Origin: DOZZ01 sp963792655 | Lineage (GTDB): Bacteria > Acidobacteriota > Terriglobia > Bryobacterales > Bryobacteraceae | Assembly: GCA_963792655.1 (NCBI GenBank) | Contig: CAWBWU010000003.1 | Location: 930,001-994,000, forward strand | Length of the DNA: 64,000 bases | Reading direction: 5' to 3' | Shown here: piece after piece, positions 1 through 8,225 of the stretch | Position numbering within the stretch: position 1 is the first letter of the stretch | Layout: each line of letters opens with the position of its first letter | Notes under the pieces: model-generated | Database searches by the model: none | Told to the model about the DNA's origin: nothing | The model's input: only the letters and a program-made list of their open reading frames with translations | Position numbers and translations under genes: made by a program

Positions 1-989
1 TTATTTACAGGGTCAGCCACATAGAGGTTGCCGCTGCCATCGACCGAAAGACCGGCCGGGCTGGGCAGGCTGGAGTTGGTGACCTGCGTGGGTACGCCTC
101 GCGCAGTAAGACTCGGCTGACCCCACACTGCGGTCGCTGCGGCTGTGCCGACGGTCATGCCGAGCGGCGCGGGGAATTTCAGCACGCGGGTGTTGCCTGC
201 GTCCGACACGTAAAGGTTGTCCTGGTTATCGAAAGCCAGACCGGCTGGGTTCGCGAGCGTATTGGCTGCCAAGGCGCCGCCCCGGTTGGCCAGAGCCGAC
301 ACGAAGTCTTTCTGCCCGATGACGCTGTCCGCCGATGGAGAACTGGTGTTCAGTGACGCCGACGCATAACGCACCACGCGGCTGTTGCCTGTGTCCGCCA
401 CCCAAAGGTTTCCGCCGGAATCAACCGCGACAGCGCGTGGATGGTTCAGGCTCATGTCGGAGGCAGGCGCGAGCGCCATCGTGTTCAGGTTGGGCTGGCC
501 ATAAACTTGGTCGGGCTCGATGCGCGTCAAATTCGCGAACGGCGAAGGGAAGCGCAAGACCCGGTTGTCGCCCGTATCAGCGACGTACAAATCCCCCGTG
601 TACTGGTTCACTGCGATGCCCTGGGGATTGTTCAGCCCCTTGTTGCCGATTCCAAGCACACCGGAGTACTGGGGGCCCGGCTGGCCCAGGACCAACGCCG
701 GCGCATCACCATTCTGGTAGGAGTTGAAATCCGCCCACGCCAGAATGCGCGCGTTGCGCGAGTCCGAGATATAGACGTGGAGCTGCCCGTTGCGCGCATC
801 GAGCGCGACGGAAGCGGGACCAGCGAGGCCCTGCCCGGTTACCTGGTTCAAGCCGATCTGCTGGAAGTCCGTCTGGCCGAGAACCCGATACGCCGTCGTC
901 GAGATTTGCGCGTTCGAAAGACCTGCGAGAAGCAAAACCAGTGACGCGATCTTTGGCGCCCCGGAAAACGAAAAAAACGAAGTCGGCAT
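1..989 (-). CDS. Secreted NHL-repeat beta-propeller protein (C-terminus cut by window edge)
   Basis: The minus-strand frame is open from an ATG at 989 to the left edge, giving about 329 residues with no stop. The N-terminus has a hydrophobic signal peptide (about residues 9-27, ending near SNAQ). The body holds at least four NHL-type repeats with recurring motifs such as GDLYVADTGDNRVLRF, GNLWVADTGNSRVV and NLYVSDAGNTRVLKF, which fold as beta-propeller blades. It starts 26 bases after the stop of the polysaccharide export gene on the same strand, so they may be co-transcribed. Family knowledge: such proteins are abundant in Solibacter-like Acidobacteria and often end in a C-terminal adhesion-type domain, which would lie outside this window. 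The ligand is unknown. NHL assignment is confident, function is not. Confidence 0.85.
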   Translation of the reverse strand, partial: MPTSFFSFSGAPKIASLVLLLAGLSNAQISTTAYRVLGQTDFQQIGLNQVTGQGLAGPASVALDARNGQLHVYISDSRNARILAWADFNSYQNGDAPALVLGQPGPQYSGVLGIGNKGLNNPQGIAVNQYTGDLYVADTGDNRVLRFPSPFANLTRIEPDQVYGQPNLNTMALAPASDMSLNHPRAVAVDSGGNLWVADTGNSRVVRYASASLNTSSPSADSVIGQKDFVSALANRGGALAANTLANPAGLAFDNQDNLYVSDAGNTRVLKFPAPLGMTVGTAAATAVWGQPSLTARGVPTQVTNSSLPSPAGLSVDGSGNLYVADPVN

Positions 990-1015
990 GATGAACTCGT
1001 TGGCAGACTGCGAGG

Positions 1016-1654
1016 CTAGTGAGGAACGACGAGATTGTCGCCCGGCATCAAGGGGATGTTGAGCTCCATCTTCTTCCCCTTCAGAACGGCGTCGTAATCG
1101 AACTTGAACATCTCGGTATGGCCGCTCTGCGTGCGCAGCACATAGATCTTCTTTTTCTTCGCGAAGTCGGTCAGACCGCCTGCTTCGCTGAGCGCCTGCA
1201 TGACGGTCATGTTGTAGGCATACGGAAGCGGACCTTCCTTCTTCACGCTGCCCGTCACGTAAACACGCTGGCTGTTGGCGCTCACCACCACGACTGTGAC
1301 ATCAGGATCGTGAATGAATTTGCCCATGCGCTCCGCGATCATGGCTTCGGCTTGCGAGGGCGTCATGCCGATGACGGAAACGTCTTTGATCAATGGGAGC
1401 GAAATTTTGCCGTCAGTCCGCACCACGACGCCGCGAACGGAAGCTTCGGGCTCGTGCCAAACCGAAATCTCAAGCACATCGCCGCCGCCGATCTGGTACT
1501 CCGGACCGACACGCCGGTCTTTAGTGATAGGAGCGCTGTCGACGCGAACGCTTTTGGTGTCTCCGGTCAGCTTGTTGGCGGGGACTGATGCATCCTGCCC
1601 AGCGGCAGGCAAAGAACCGAAAAGAATGAGGACGGGAAGTGCGAATTTGAGCAT
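1016..1654 (-). CDS. Short polysaccharide biosynthesis/export protein (Wza-type, one SLBB domain)
   Basis: A 212-residue protein with a signal peptide (residues 1-19). A Poly_export domain follows at about 50-130, starting YQIGGGDVLEISVWHEPE and continuing through the DGKISLPLI and TPSQAEAMI motifs. One SLBB-like domain lies at about 135-205 (VYVTGSVKKEGPLPY, then a C-terminal PGDNLVVPH). The family forms the periplasmic/outer-membrane channel for exopolysaccharide. At 212 residues it is much shorter than E. coli Wza (about 380), and there is no lipobox cysteine at the predicted cleavage site, so it may be an accessory or soluble periplasmic form. The ABC exporter at 15.9-18.0 kb is a possible inner-membrane partner, but it is not adjacent. 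Confidence 0.9.
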   Translation of the reverse strand: MLKFALPVLILFGSLPAAGQDASVPANKLTGDTKSVRVDSAPITKDRRVGPEYQIGGGDVLEISVWHEPEASVRGVVVRTDGKISLPLIKDVSVIGMTPSQAEAMIAERMGKFIHDPDVTVVVVSANSQRVYVTGSVKKEGPLPYAYNMTVMQALSEAGGLTDFAKKKKIYVLRTQSGHTEMFKFDYDAVLKGKKMELNIPLMPGDNLVVPH

Positions 1655-1736
1655 AGTTGTGCCGGAACGCCGTTATGGTAAGGAATCGAGTCCCTTATTC
1701 TACAACGCGGAGGCGACGGTTGAATGACGATTCTTA

Positions 1737-2093
1737 CTACGCGCTGGACGACGAGAACCGGTACTCTTCAATCACGCAAGCCAGGCCCACCCAGCCTTCA
1801 CGATCGGCAGGCGCGCAACGCAGGACGCGGGCGTGACACTCGATGACTCCGGCGACCTGGGTTCCATCGGGAATGCGGACCGAGCACAATAGCCGGTCAC
1901 CGACCGCAAATGGCGCAGGCGAAACGCAGTAGAATCCGCTACTGCTCAGATTTAACGTGGTGCTCTCAACGGAGTCACCACCCTTTTCCGGAACCAAAAA
2001 GACAGGCCAATGTACGCCCGTTCGCGCGAATTTGCGGCGTTCGGACGGATACTGTCCCGGCTTCAGCTGCGGAGTCGACATAGCAGGAGTCAT
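1737..2093 (-). CDS. PilZ domain protein (putative c-di-GMP receptor)
   Basis: A single PilZ domain of about 118 residues. Both parts of the cyclic-di-GMP binding signature are present: RRKFAR (RxxxR) near the N-terminus and NLSSSG (N/DxSxxG) about 35 residues later. I chose the ATG at 2093 (MTPAMSTP). The frame stays open upstream to 2186, but that extension is arginine-rich and unlike PilZ proteins. The ATG at 2081 is also possible. As a stand-alone PilZ protein it probably acts as a c-di-GMP adaptor on a partner protein. The polysaccharide export gene downstream on the same strand suggests, but does not prove, a link to exopolysaccharide control. Confidence 0.85.
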   Translation of the reverse strand: MTPAMSTPQLKPGQYPSERRKFARTGVHWPVFLVPEKGGDSVESTTLNLSSSGFYCVSPAPFAVGDRLLCSVRIPDGTQVAGVIECHARVLRCAPADREGWVGLACVIEEYRFSSSSA

Positions 2094-2296
2094 GCGCTCA
2101 CGGAGCCCCTGCTCCGGATACCGAAAAACCAATCGACTGAATCCATTTAGGGCTGGGCCGGACCCCACGCAAAGCACTGCAGACAAGGCAAGCTGCGGGG
2201 GTGATGAACGATATGTGCGAAGTTACGACTCAAAAAGACCACGAGTGGAACGAGGTTCTGCACGCTCATCTCCAAAGCTTTCCTTGGCCGTGGCGC

Positions 2297-2314
2297 TACG
2301 TTAACCGTAACGTA
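2297..2314. promoter_or_regulatory. Perfect 7-bp inverted repeat upstream of the PilZ gene
   Basis: TACGTTA-ACCG-TAACGTA forms a perfect palindrome with a 4-base spacer, in the gene-free 2094-2419 interval between the PilZ and DUF218 genes. The interval also has a short GTAAC/GTTAC repeat and T-runs around 2333 and 2357. The palindrome could be an operator or part of a weak terminator for the DUF218 transcript. Nothing else is recognisable in this stretch. Confidence 0.3.
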
Positions 2315-2419
2315 ACGCGCGGGTTACCGGCTTTTTACGAGCGAAGCTGGCAGCCGTTTTTTTGGATTTCAGTACGTTAAATACGCACTTGATACGAATG
2401 TTTTGTACTGAATTCTGAA

Positions 2420-3175
2420 TCAAATCCAGCCCTTCCACCGATACCAAAGCAGGCCAGCGGTCTCGTGCAGAGTAATCTCATTCCGTTCGATCGACTTCCA
2501 GCTTGGCAACGCCTCTTGCGCGAACTCACCAATCTGCCGAAAGTCAGAGATCTCCGGCACCACGGTGAAGCCTTGCTTCTGAAAAGAGGCTGAGGCGCGC
2601 CACATGCTGCTGGCATCGGTCACCAGCGCGATGGTCTGGACATGGTGCTCGCGCAGCACCACAGCGCTGCGAATCGCGTTCTCATGCGTGGAGCGCGCGC
2701 GTGTTTCCTTCCAGATCATCTCCGCCGGAACTCCGGCGCGCTGCACCAGGTCGGCCATCACCTCGGCAAAGGGCAGTTCAATCGGGTCAGCAGACCCGCC
2801 GGTCACCAGCACCGGCACCTGTTTCCAGTGGTGAAACAGCCAGGCTCCGTGCTCGCAGCGCGAATACGTGTCTTGGCGCGCGACGGGATACGGATGCCCG
2901 AAGTGCACCGGCTCCACACTGCCCGAAAGCACGACGATCGCATCCACATTTTCTATGCCCGGCTTATGCCAGGGAAAGCGGTATTCGAGAGGACGGGAAA
3001 ACACCCAGTCGAGGGGCGGCCAGGAGATCACAAACAGGCCGATGATCCCGGCAAGCAGCAGTGCTGAGCCGATCCTCCTTCGCCGCATTAGGAAACCGGC
3101 AAGTAGCACGGCAAGGACAAATGAGAGAAGGGGTTCAGTGTAATTCACGGTGTCGCGGCGAAAGACTCCCACCAA
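2420..3175 (-). CDS. DUF218 (YdcF/SanA/ElyC-like) membrane protein
   Basis: A 251-residue protein with two N-terminal membrane segments (about 13-28 and 37-53) followed by a DUF218 domain. Diagnostic motifs are DAIVVLSGS, LVTGGSADPIELPFAE, a central E-x-x-A-x-S-T-x-E-N segment (ETRARSTHENA) and LVTDASSMWRA. The family includes ElyC and SanA, which affect envelope integrity and peptidoglycan or lipid-carrier metabolism; the exact reaction is not settled. It is transcribed away from the histidine kinase at 3322, with a 146-base divergent promoter region between them. Confidence 0.85.
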   Translation of the reverse strand: MVGVFRRDTVNYTEPLLSFVLAVLLAGFLMRRRRIGSALLLAGIIGLFVISWPPLDWVFSRPLEYRFPWHKPGIENVDAIVVLSGSVEPVHFGHPYPVARQDTYSRCEHGAWLFHHWKQVPVLVTGGSADPIELPFAEVMADLVQRAGVPAEMIWKETRARSTHENAIRSAVVLREHHVQTIALVTDASSMWRASASFQKQGFTVVPEISDFRQIGEFAQEALPSWKSIERNEITLHETAGLLWYRWKGWI

Positions 3176-3321
3176 GGTAGCAGGAGCGGTTCTCGCGGCG
3201 ATTTACAGGTAAGTAACCGAGCAGGCCTAAAAAATCGTACTAGTTCAAAAAATGTGGCTAAATTTCTACCTGCCCTAAGTCGATTGGGGCTATCATGTAA
3301 TCCTCGGTAAAACATCGGGTT

Positions 3322-4545
3322 ATGGACGTTAAGATCGTTTCGGAAGATGTTGACCTGTGCAGGATGTGCAGGGAGATCCTGAGCGGGATCGTCGGGCACA
3401 GCTTCACATTATCTGCCGTGCGTTCTGAGGTCGCCGGAGAAGATGCAGATCTTTACGTTTGGGATCTGCAGTTGAACGACGCGCTGCCCGATGTGCACTT
3501 CAACCTGTCGAAGCACCTGTTTCTGGTGCACCGGCGTGACGTGCCCCGCTTTCGAGAGCAGAGTGGAGCATCCGAAGCGCATATCCTGCTCAAGCCTGTA
3601 ACGCGCGCCACCCTTGCTGCATTCCTGGGCTTGGCCGTTTCCGCGTATGAGGATCGCACCTCTGCCGCGAACTCGCTTCAAGCGGATCGCGACGAGATCT
3701 TGCAGTGCCTGATTCAAACGAACCTGAAGCTTCAGGAACACGACCACGACAGAACCAGCTTTCTGGCGCGCGCCTTACACGATTTTCGCGCTCCCCTGAC
3801 TGCGCTGAACGGCTACTGCGGGTTGCTGTTGACCGAGCCCCTGGGTCCGCTGACCGCAGCGCAGCGGGACGTGATTCAGCGCATGCAGCAAAGCGCCAAG
3901 CGCCTGGCCCGGATGTCCGCCGCCGCGTTTGACTTGAGTGTCGAGCGGCAGATGAAACGCAAGCCCGAACTTCGCCGTGGCGAGATCGGTGAAAGCGTCG
4001 ACCAGGCGATGCACGAGGTAAGCCCGCTCGCGGACGAAAAGCGCATCACGCTCACGGCTGACGTTGTGCCTTCCGAGCGCCCGCTTTTCTACGAGCCTTC
4101 GCAGATCGAGCGCATGCTGATCAACATTCTCGATAATGCGTGTAAGTTCACCCCCAAAGGTGGCGCGATTACGGTGCGCGGCTATCCGTTCTTCTGGGAC
4201 CGCCGTGCCGGCCGTCAAGCCAACGCGGGACCCGAACGGCGGCAGCGCGGACTGTTCGAACCGAATGCCTACCGCGTCGATATCCATGACAACGGACCAC
4301 AGATACCACCTGAGCATCTGAAAGGAATTTTCGAAGAGTACACCTCCTATCGAGGAGTGCGCGACCGGTCGGGCGGCGGTTTAGGTCTAGCGATTTGCCG
4401 CATGATCGCCAGTCAGCACGATGGTCATGTCTGGGCGGAGAATACTGACTCGGGCCCGATGTTTTGTTTCGTTCTGCCGCTTTCCCGGCCTGAAGTCTCA
4501 CGTGCACCGGAAGCCGGCGTTAACTGGCAACATGCGGAGATCTAG
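3322..4545 (+). CDS. Sensor histidine kinase with pseudo-receiver-like N-terminus
   Basis: A soluble 407-residue kinase with no membrane segment. Residues 1-105 resemble a degenerate receiver (ADLYVWDLQ at 42-50 where the phospho-acceptor strand would be, KPV at 91-93). The kinase core follows: H-box LARALHDFRAPLTAL with His153, N-box ILDNACKF with Asn272, G1 IHDNGPQIP near 321-329, and G2 GGGLGLAICR at 351-360. A stretch of about 35 residues between the N- and G1-boxes (RRAGRQANAGPERRQR) is unusually long. The stop lies 3 bases before the start of the sigma54-type regulator, so the two almost certainly form a co-translated two-component pair. The signal is not evident. Confidence 0.9.
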   Translation: MDVKIVSEDVDLCRMCREILSGIVGHSFTLSAVRSEVAGEDADLYVWDLQLNDALPDVHFNLSKHLFLVHRRDVPRFREQSGASEAHILLKPVTRATLAAFLGLAVSAYEDRTSAANSLQADRDEILQCLIQTNLKLQEHDHDRTSFLARALHDFRAPLTALNGYCGLLLTEPLGPLTAAQRDVIQRMQQSAKRLARMSAAAFDLSVERQMKRKPELRRGEIGESVDQAMHEVSPLADEKRITLTADVVPSERPLFYEPSQIERMLINILDNACKFTPKGGAITVRGYPFFWDRRAGRQANAGPERRQRGLFEPNAYRVDIHDNGPQIPPEHLKGIFEEYTSYRGVRDRSGGGLGLAICRMIASQHDGHVWAENTDSGPMFCFVLPLSRPEVSRAPEAGVNWQHAEI

Positions 4546-4548
4546 TCA

Positions 4549-5994
4549 ATGGATGTATTGAGTAAAGGCAGGACCATCCTGGTTGGCGAGGATGAAGGCG
4601 AAGTCCGAGGGTATCTGGAGATCGCGCTCAACTGCATGGGTTACGGCGTTGAACTCGCGCAGGACGGCGAAGAGGTAATCGCCTGCCTGGAAGCCGCGCC
4701 GAAAGCCTATTCGGCAGTTCTGCTCGATGTCATGATGCCGAACAAAGACGGCATCGAGACGTTGCGCGAAATCCGCGCTATGCAGCCCGACCTGCCGGTC
4801 ATCATCATCTCCGGCGCTTCGGCGCCCATGAACATCGTGACCGCGATGAAGTGCGGCGCAACCGATTTTCTCTGCAAGCCCGTCGCGCATGAAGATCTGA
4901 GTGAAGCGGTCGCGCGAACGCTGGAAGGCCGGCCGGTTGAAGATCTGCACCCGCTGCGCAAAACAGAACAGATCACGAAATCGTTCGTCGGCAAAGATGC
5001 GCAAATGCGCGAGTTGCATACGCTGGTCGGGCAAATCGGCTGGTCTGAAGCGCCGGTGTTGATCCAGGGCAAGACGGGTTCCGGCAAAGAGGTACTGGCG
5101 CGTGAGTTGCACGCGCAGTCGCCGCGAGCTCACAAGCGCTTCCTGAAGCTGAATTGCGCGGCGCTGCCGTCGGAGCTCGTCGAAAGCGAATTGTTCGGTT
5201 ATGAGCGTGGCGCGTTCACGGGCGCCTTTCAGAAGAAGGCCGGCATGTTCGAACAGGCCGATGGCGGGACCATTCTGCTCGATGAGATTGGCGACATGGA
5301 TGTCTCCCTGCAAGCCAAGCTGCTACAGGTGTTGCAGGATCAGGAGTTCCAGCGGATCGGGGGCAAGGAGCCGATCAAAGTGGACGTTCGCGTGATGGCC
5401 GCCACGCACAGGGATCTCGAAGAAGCGATACAGGATCGCACCTTCCGCGAAGACCTGTACTACCGGCTGAACGTGATCAATTTGGTGGTGCCATCGCTTT
5501 GCGAACGCAAGGACGACATTATCCCGCTGGCCGAATTCCTGCTGGCCAAGCACACTCCCCCGGGAATGCAGGCGCCTTTAATCACAAGCGAATTGCGGCT
5601 GGCGCTGCTGCGCTATCGCTGGCCCGGCAACGTCCGGGAGCTCGAGAACTATATGCGCAAGCTCATCATTCTGCGCAATCCGGATTTGATCGCTCGCGAG
5701 CTTCACGCGAAGTCGCTCGGCAAGCGCATGGTGGCAGGCGCACTCGAAGCGGGTACATCCGAGGTCAACGAGAAAGCGCCGATTCTCGAGCAGGTGACGA
5801 AGGCCGGCCAGCACGCCGAAGCCGAAGCCATCGTGGCTGCGCTCGATTCCACTCGTTGGAACCGCAAGCAGGCAGCGGCCTTACTGAACATCGACTACAA
5901 GGCCCTGCTCTACAAAATGAAAAAGCTGGGTGTTGAGAATCGTACGGCACGCTCCGGAGACGCGAGCGGCCGCAAGATGGCCATCACTGTTTAA
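4549..5994 (+). CDS. NtrC-family sigma54-dependent response regulator
   Basis: A 481-residue protein in the order receiver, AAA+, Fis-type HTH. The receiver has acidic pocket residues near 14-16, phospho-acceptor Asp60 (VLLDVMMPNKDG) and Lys110. The AAA+ module has Walker A GKTGSGKE (174-181), a perfect GAFTGA loop (221-226) for contact with sigma54, and Walker B TILLDEIGDM (241-250). A C-terminal helix-turn-helix (NRKQAAALLNIDYKALLYKM) lies at about 430-455. All elements needed for sigma54 activation are intact. It is the cognate regulator of the kinase immediately upstream. Its last 11 bases overlap the end of the convergent hybrid kinase gene. Confidence 0.93.
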   Translation: MDVLSKGRTILVGEDEGEVRGYLEIALNCMGYGVELAQDGEEVIACLEAAPKAYSAVLLDVMMPNKDGIETLREIRAMQPDLPVIIISGASAPMNIVTAMKCGATDFLCKPVAHEDLSEAVARTLEGRPVEDLHPLRKTEQITKSFVGKDAQMRELHTLVGQIGWSEAPVLIQGKTGSGKEVLARELHAQSPRAHKRFLKLNCAALPSELVESELFGYERGAFTGAFQKKAGMFEQADGGTILLDEIGDMDVSLQAKLLQVLQDQEFQRIGGKEPIKVDVRVMAATHRDLEEAIQDRTFREDLYYRLNVINLVVPSLCERKDDIIPLAEFLLAKHTPPGMQAPLITSELRLALLRYRWPGNVRELENYMRKLIILRNPDLIARELHAKSLGKRMVAGALEAGTSEVNEKAPILEQVTKAGQHAEAEAIVAALDSTRWNRKQAAALLNIDYKALLYKMKKLGVENRTARSGDASGRKMAITV

Positions 5995-8212
5995 CGCTGG
6001 GCTTTAACGAACAGCCACGCGCGACTACCAGCTTGATTCTCTCGGCGAGCGCGCGCGAGGTGTACGGCTTTTGCAGAAAACCCGCGATGCCTCGGCCCTC
6101 AAATCGCCGCACGGCTTCCGATTCGTTGTAACCGCTGGTAAGCAACACGCAGACATCAGCACGAATCTTCTGCATGCGCGCAAGGACTTCCTCGCCGCCC
6201 ATCATCGGCATTGTCATGTCGAGCAGTACCGCGACAACCTGCGCTGAATGCTGCGTATAGATTTCGAGCGCTTCAAGACCGTTCGCGGCCGTGATCACCT
6301 GATATCCGAAATGTTCGAGCGTCGTTTGTGCCGCGCGCCTCGCAACGTCTTCATCGTCCACAACGAGCACGAGCCCTTGCCCGGCAAGATCCACCTTGAT
6401 CGTCGCGCTTGCGGCAGGAGCCGCGGGAACGCGCTGCGCCGGCAACAACACGGTAAAGACCGCGCCTTCACCGGGCTTCGATTGCACGCTGATGCCGCCA
6501 TGGTGCCCGCGCACGATGCCGATGGTCGCTGCCAGCCCAAGACCTCTGCCCGTGAACTTGGTCGTGAAGAACGGATCGAAGATCTGGCTGCGCGTCACTT
6601 CATCCATGCCGCATCCGTTGTCCGCGACTTCGAGCACGACAAACTCTCCTTCGGACAACTCGAAAGCTGCGAAGTCTTCCTGTAGACGCTGTGTGCTCAC
6701 GTGTTCCAAACGGGTGGTGACATCCACCTGGCCGCGCTTCTCGCCTATGGCTTCCGCGGCGTTGATGAGCAGGTTCATCACAAGCTGCTGAATCTGGCCG
6801 GCATCGGCTTCGATCACCGGCAGCGCGCCCGAGTGGTGCAGCCGCACATCGACGTTCCCTGGAATCGAAAGATCCAGCAGGTTGCGAATCTCCTGAATTT
6901 TCTCAGGCAGCGAAATGGGTTCAACAACAAAACGGCCACGGCCCGAGTAGGCCAGCAACTGCCGCGTGAGCTCGGCCGCACGCTCGCTCGCCGAGACCAC
7001 ATCGGACAGCGGCTTGCGCACCGGCGTATCCTCCGGCAGGATCTCCAGCGACAGACTGGCGTTGCCCAGAATGCCCGTTAACAAATTGTTGAAGTCATGC
7101 GCGACGCCGCCGGCCAGCACGCCGAGGCTTTCCAGCTTGGCCGTCTGCAGCAGCTTGGCCTGGAACCGGTTTGCGTCATCTTCCAGGCGCTTCTGCTCGG
7201 TGATGTCGCTCTCGATCATCGAGAGAAAGCGCTGGCCATTTTCGACGTGCAGATTGAAACGCGAGTAGCCGAAGAACGCGCTACCGTCACGGCGACCGCA
7301 CCGGATCTCGCCTTCCCAAAAGCCGTCGCGGGTGGCCACTTCAGCGATCGCTTCAAACGTATTCTGCTGCTCCTTCTGAGTGCCCGCAAAAAGGACCGTC
7401 ACTGGTTTCGCGACCAGTTCACCGGGCGCGAAGCCGTGCAACTCCTCAAGCGATGCGTTGGCCGTTGCGATGCACTTCTGGTCCAGAGCGATGATGCAGA
7501 AGCCCTGGCGCATGGTGTTGACGATCAACTCCAGCCGGCGCCGCGCAGTCTCGTTGCGGATGCGTTCGGTGACGTCGCTCAGCACATAGAGCTGCCCGTA
7601 ATTGGGAACAGCGGTGGTGAAGCGCTCGATGACGCGCCCGTCGTCCAGCCGCACTTCATCGCGATCCACAGTCCTATGGCTCGCCCAATTGAGCTCGAGG
7701 TTGCCGCCCAGAATCGCAGCGGCCGCGGCATTCGAGGTCAGCACGTGCCCGTCTTCCCCTTTGAGGAGGATGCCTTCCGAAATGGAATCGATCACCGCGC
7801 GCAATAAACCATGCTGCTCCTGCGCTTGCTGCTTCTCCTGTTCAAGGCGTGCGGCAGCTTCGGGCATCTTGAGAAAGCCGTGCACGCGCGGAATGAGTAC
7901 GATCGCGGTGACGACGGAAGTGAGTGCCGTCGCGGCGTTCCAGAACCCTTTCAGCCAGTACAGCGGCTTCCAGATGCTGACGATGTCAAGCGCGTGCCCG
8001 CCGCCGCAGAGCGCGATAAACAGACCAAACAGAATCAGCAAAGGCTGCACGGGGATGGTGACGCGCTTCTTTAACGCAAGCACAAACAGCGCCGCTGGAA
8101 TCGAGTAGTAGGAAAGTGCCACCAGTGCGTCGGTGACAACGTGCAACCCAATGAGCGTGGGATTCCATGTCATGCACCATCCATGGGGCATGAACATACT
8201 GTGGTCCATCAC
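5984..8212 (-). CDS. Hybrid histidine kinase with ethylene-receptor-like N-terminal membrane domain
   Basis: A 742-residue protein. Residues 20-110 form three membrane helices matching the plant ETR1 ethylene-binding domain: TDALVALSYYSIP (27-39) and FGLFIALCGGGH (62-73). Asp28, Tyr35, Ile38, Pro39, Ile66, Cys69 and His73 align with all seven ETR1 residues known to be needed (D25, Y32, I35, P36, I62, C65, H69); the Cys/His pair binds Cu(I). Next come a coiled coil (117-135), two PAS domains (about 136-215 and 226-342), and HisKA with His372 (GGVAHDFNNLL). HATPase motifs follow (NLLINAAEAI, DNGCGMD, GRGLGLA), and a receiver ends the protein with Asp665. Numbering is from GTG 8212; ATG 8209 is equally likely. 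The first 18 residues are rich in Met, His and Cys. Kinase and domain order are certain; ethylene or copper sensing is inferred. Confidence 0.9.
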   Translation of the reverse strand: MMDHSMFMPHGWCMTWNPTLIGLHVVTDALVALSYYSIPAALFVLALKKRVTIPVQPLLILFGLFIALCGGGHALDIVSIWKPLYWLKGFWNAATALTSVVTAIVLIPRVHGFLKMPEAAARLEQEKQQAQEQHGLLRAVIDSISEGILLKGEDGHVLTSNAAAAAILGGNLELNWASHRTVDRDEVRLDDGRVIERFTTAVPNYGQLYVLSDVTERIRNETARRRLELIVNTMRQGFCIIALDQKCIATANASLEELHGFAPGELVAKPVTVLFAGTQKEQQNTFEAIAEVATRDGFWEGEIRCGRRDGSAFFGYSRFNLHVENGQRFLSMIESDITEQKRLEDDANRFQAKLLQTAKLESLGVLAGGVAHDFNNLLTGILGNASLSLEILPEDTPVRKPLSDVVSASERAAELTRQLLAYSGRGRFVVEPISLPEKIQEIRNLLDLSIPGNVDVRLHHSGALPVIEADAGQIQQLVMNLLINAAEAIGEKRGQVDVTTRLEHVSTQRLQEDFAAFELSEGEFVVLEVADNGCGMDEVTRSQIFDPFFTTKFTGRGLGLAATIGIVRGHHGGISVQSKPGEGAVFTVLLPAQRVPAAPAASATIKVDLAGQGLVLVVDDEDVARRAAQTTLEHFGYQVITAANGLEALEIYTQHSAQVVAVLLDMTMPMMGGEEVLARMQKIRADVCVLLTSGYNESEAVRRFEGRGIAGFLQKPYTSRALAERIKLVVARGCSLKPSVKQ

Positions 8213-8225
8213 TTACTAAGTAGCA

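Noticed and set aside
335..944. Overlapping plus-strand frames in the first kilobase
   Set aside because: The minus strand is an uninterrupted NHL-repeat protein over the whole stretch.
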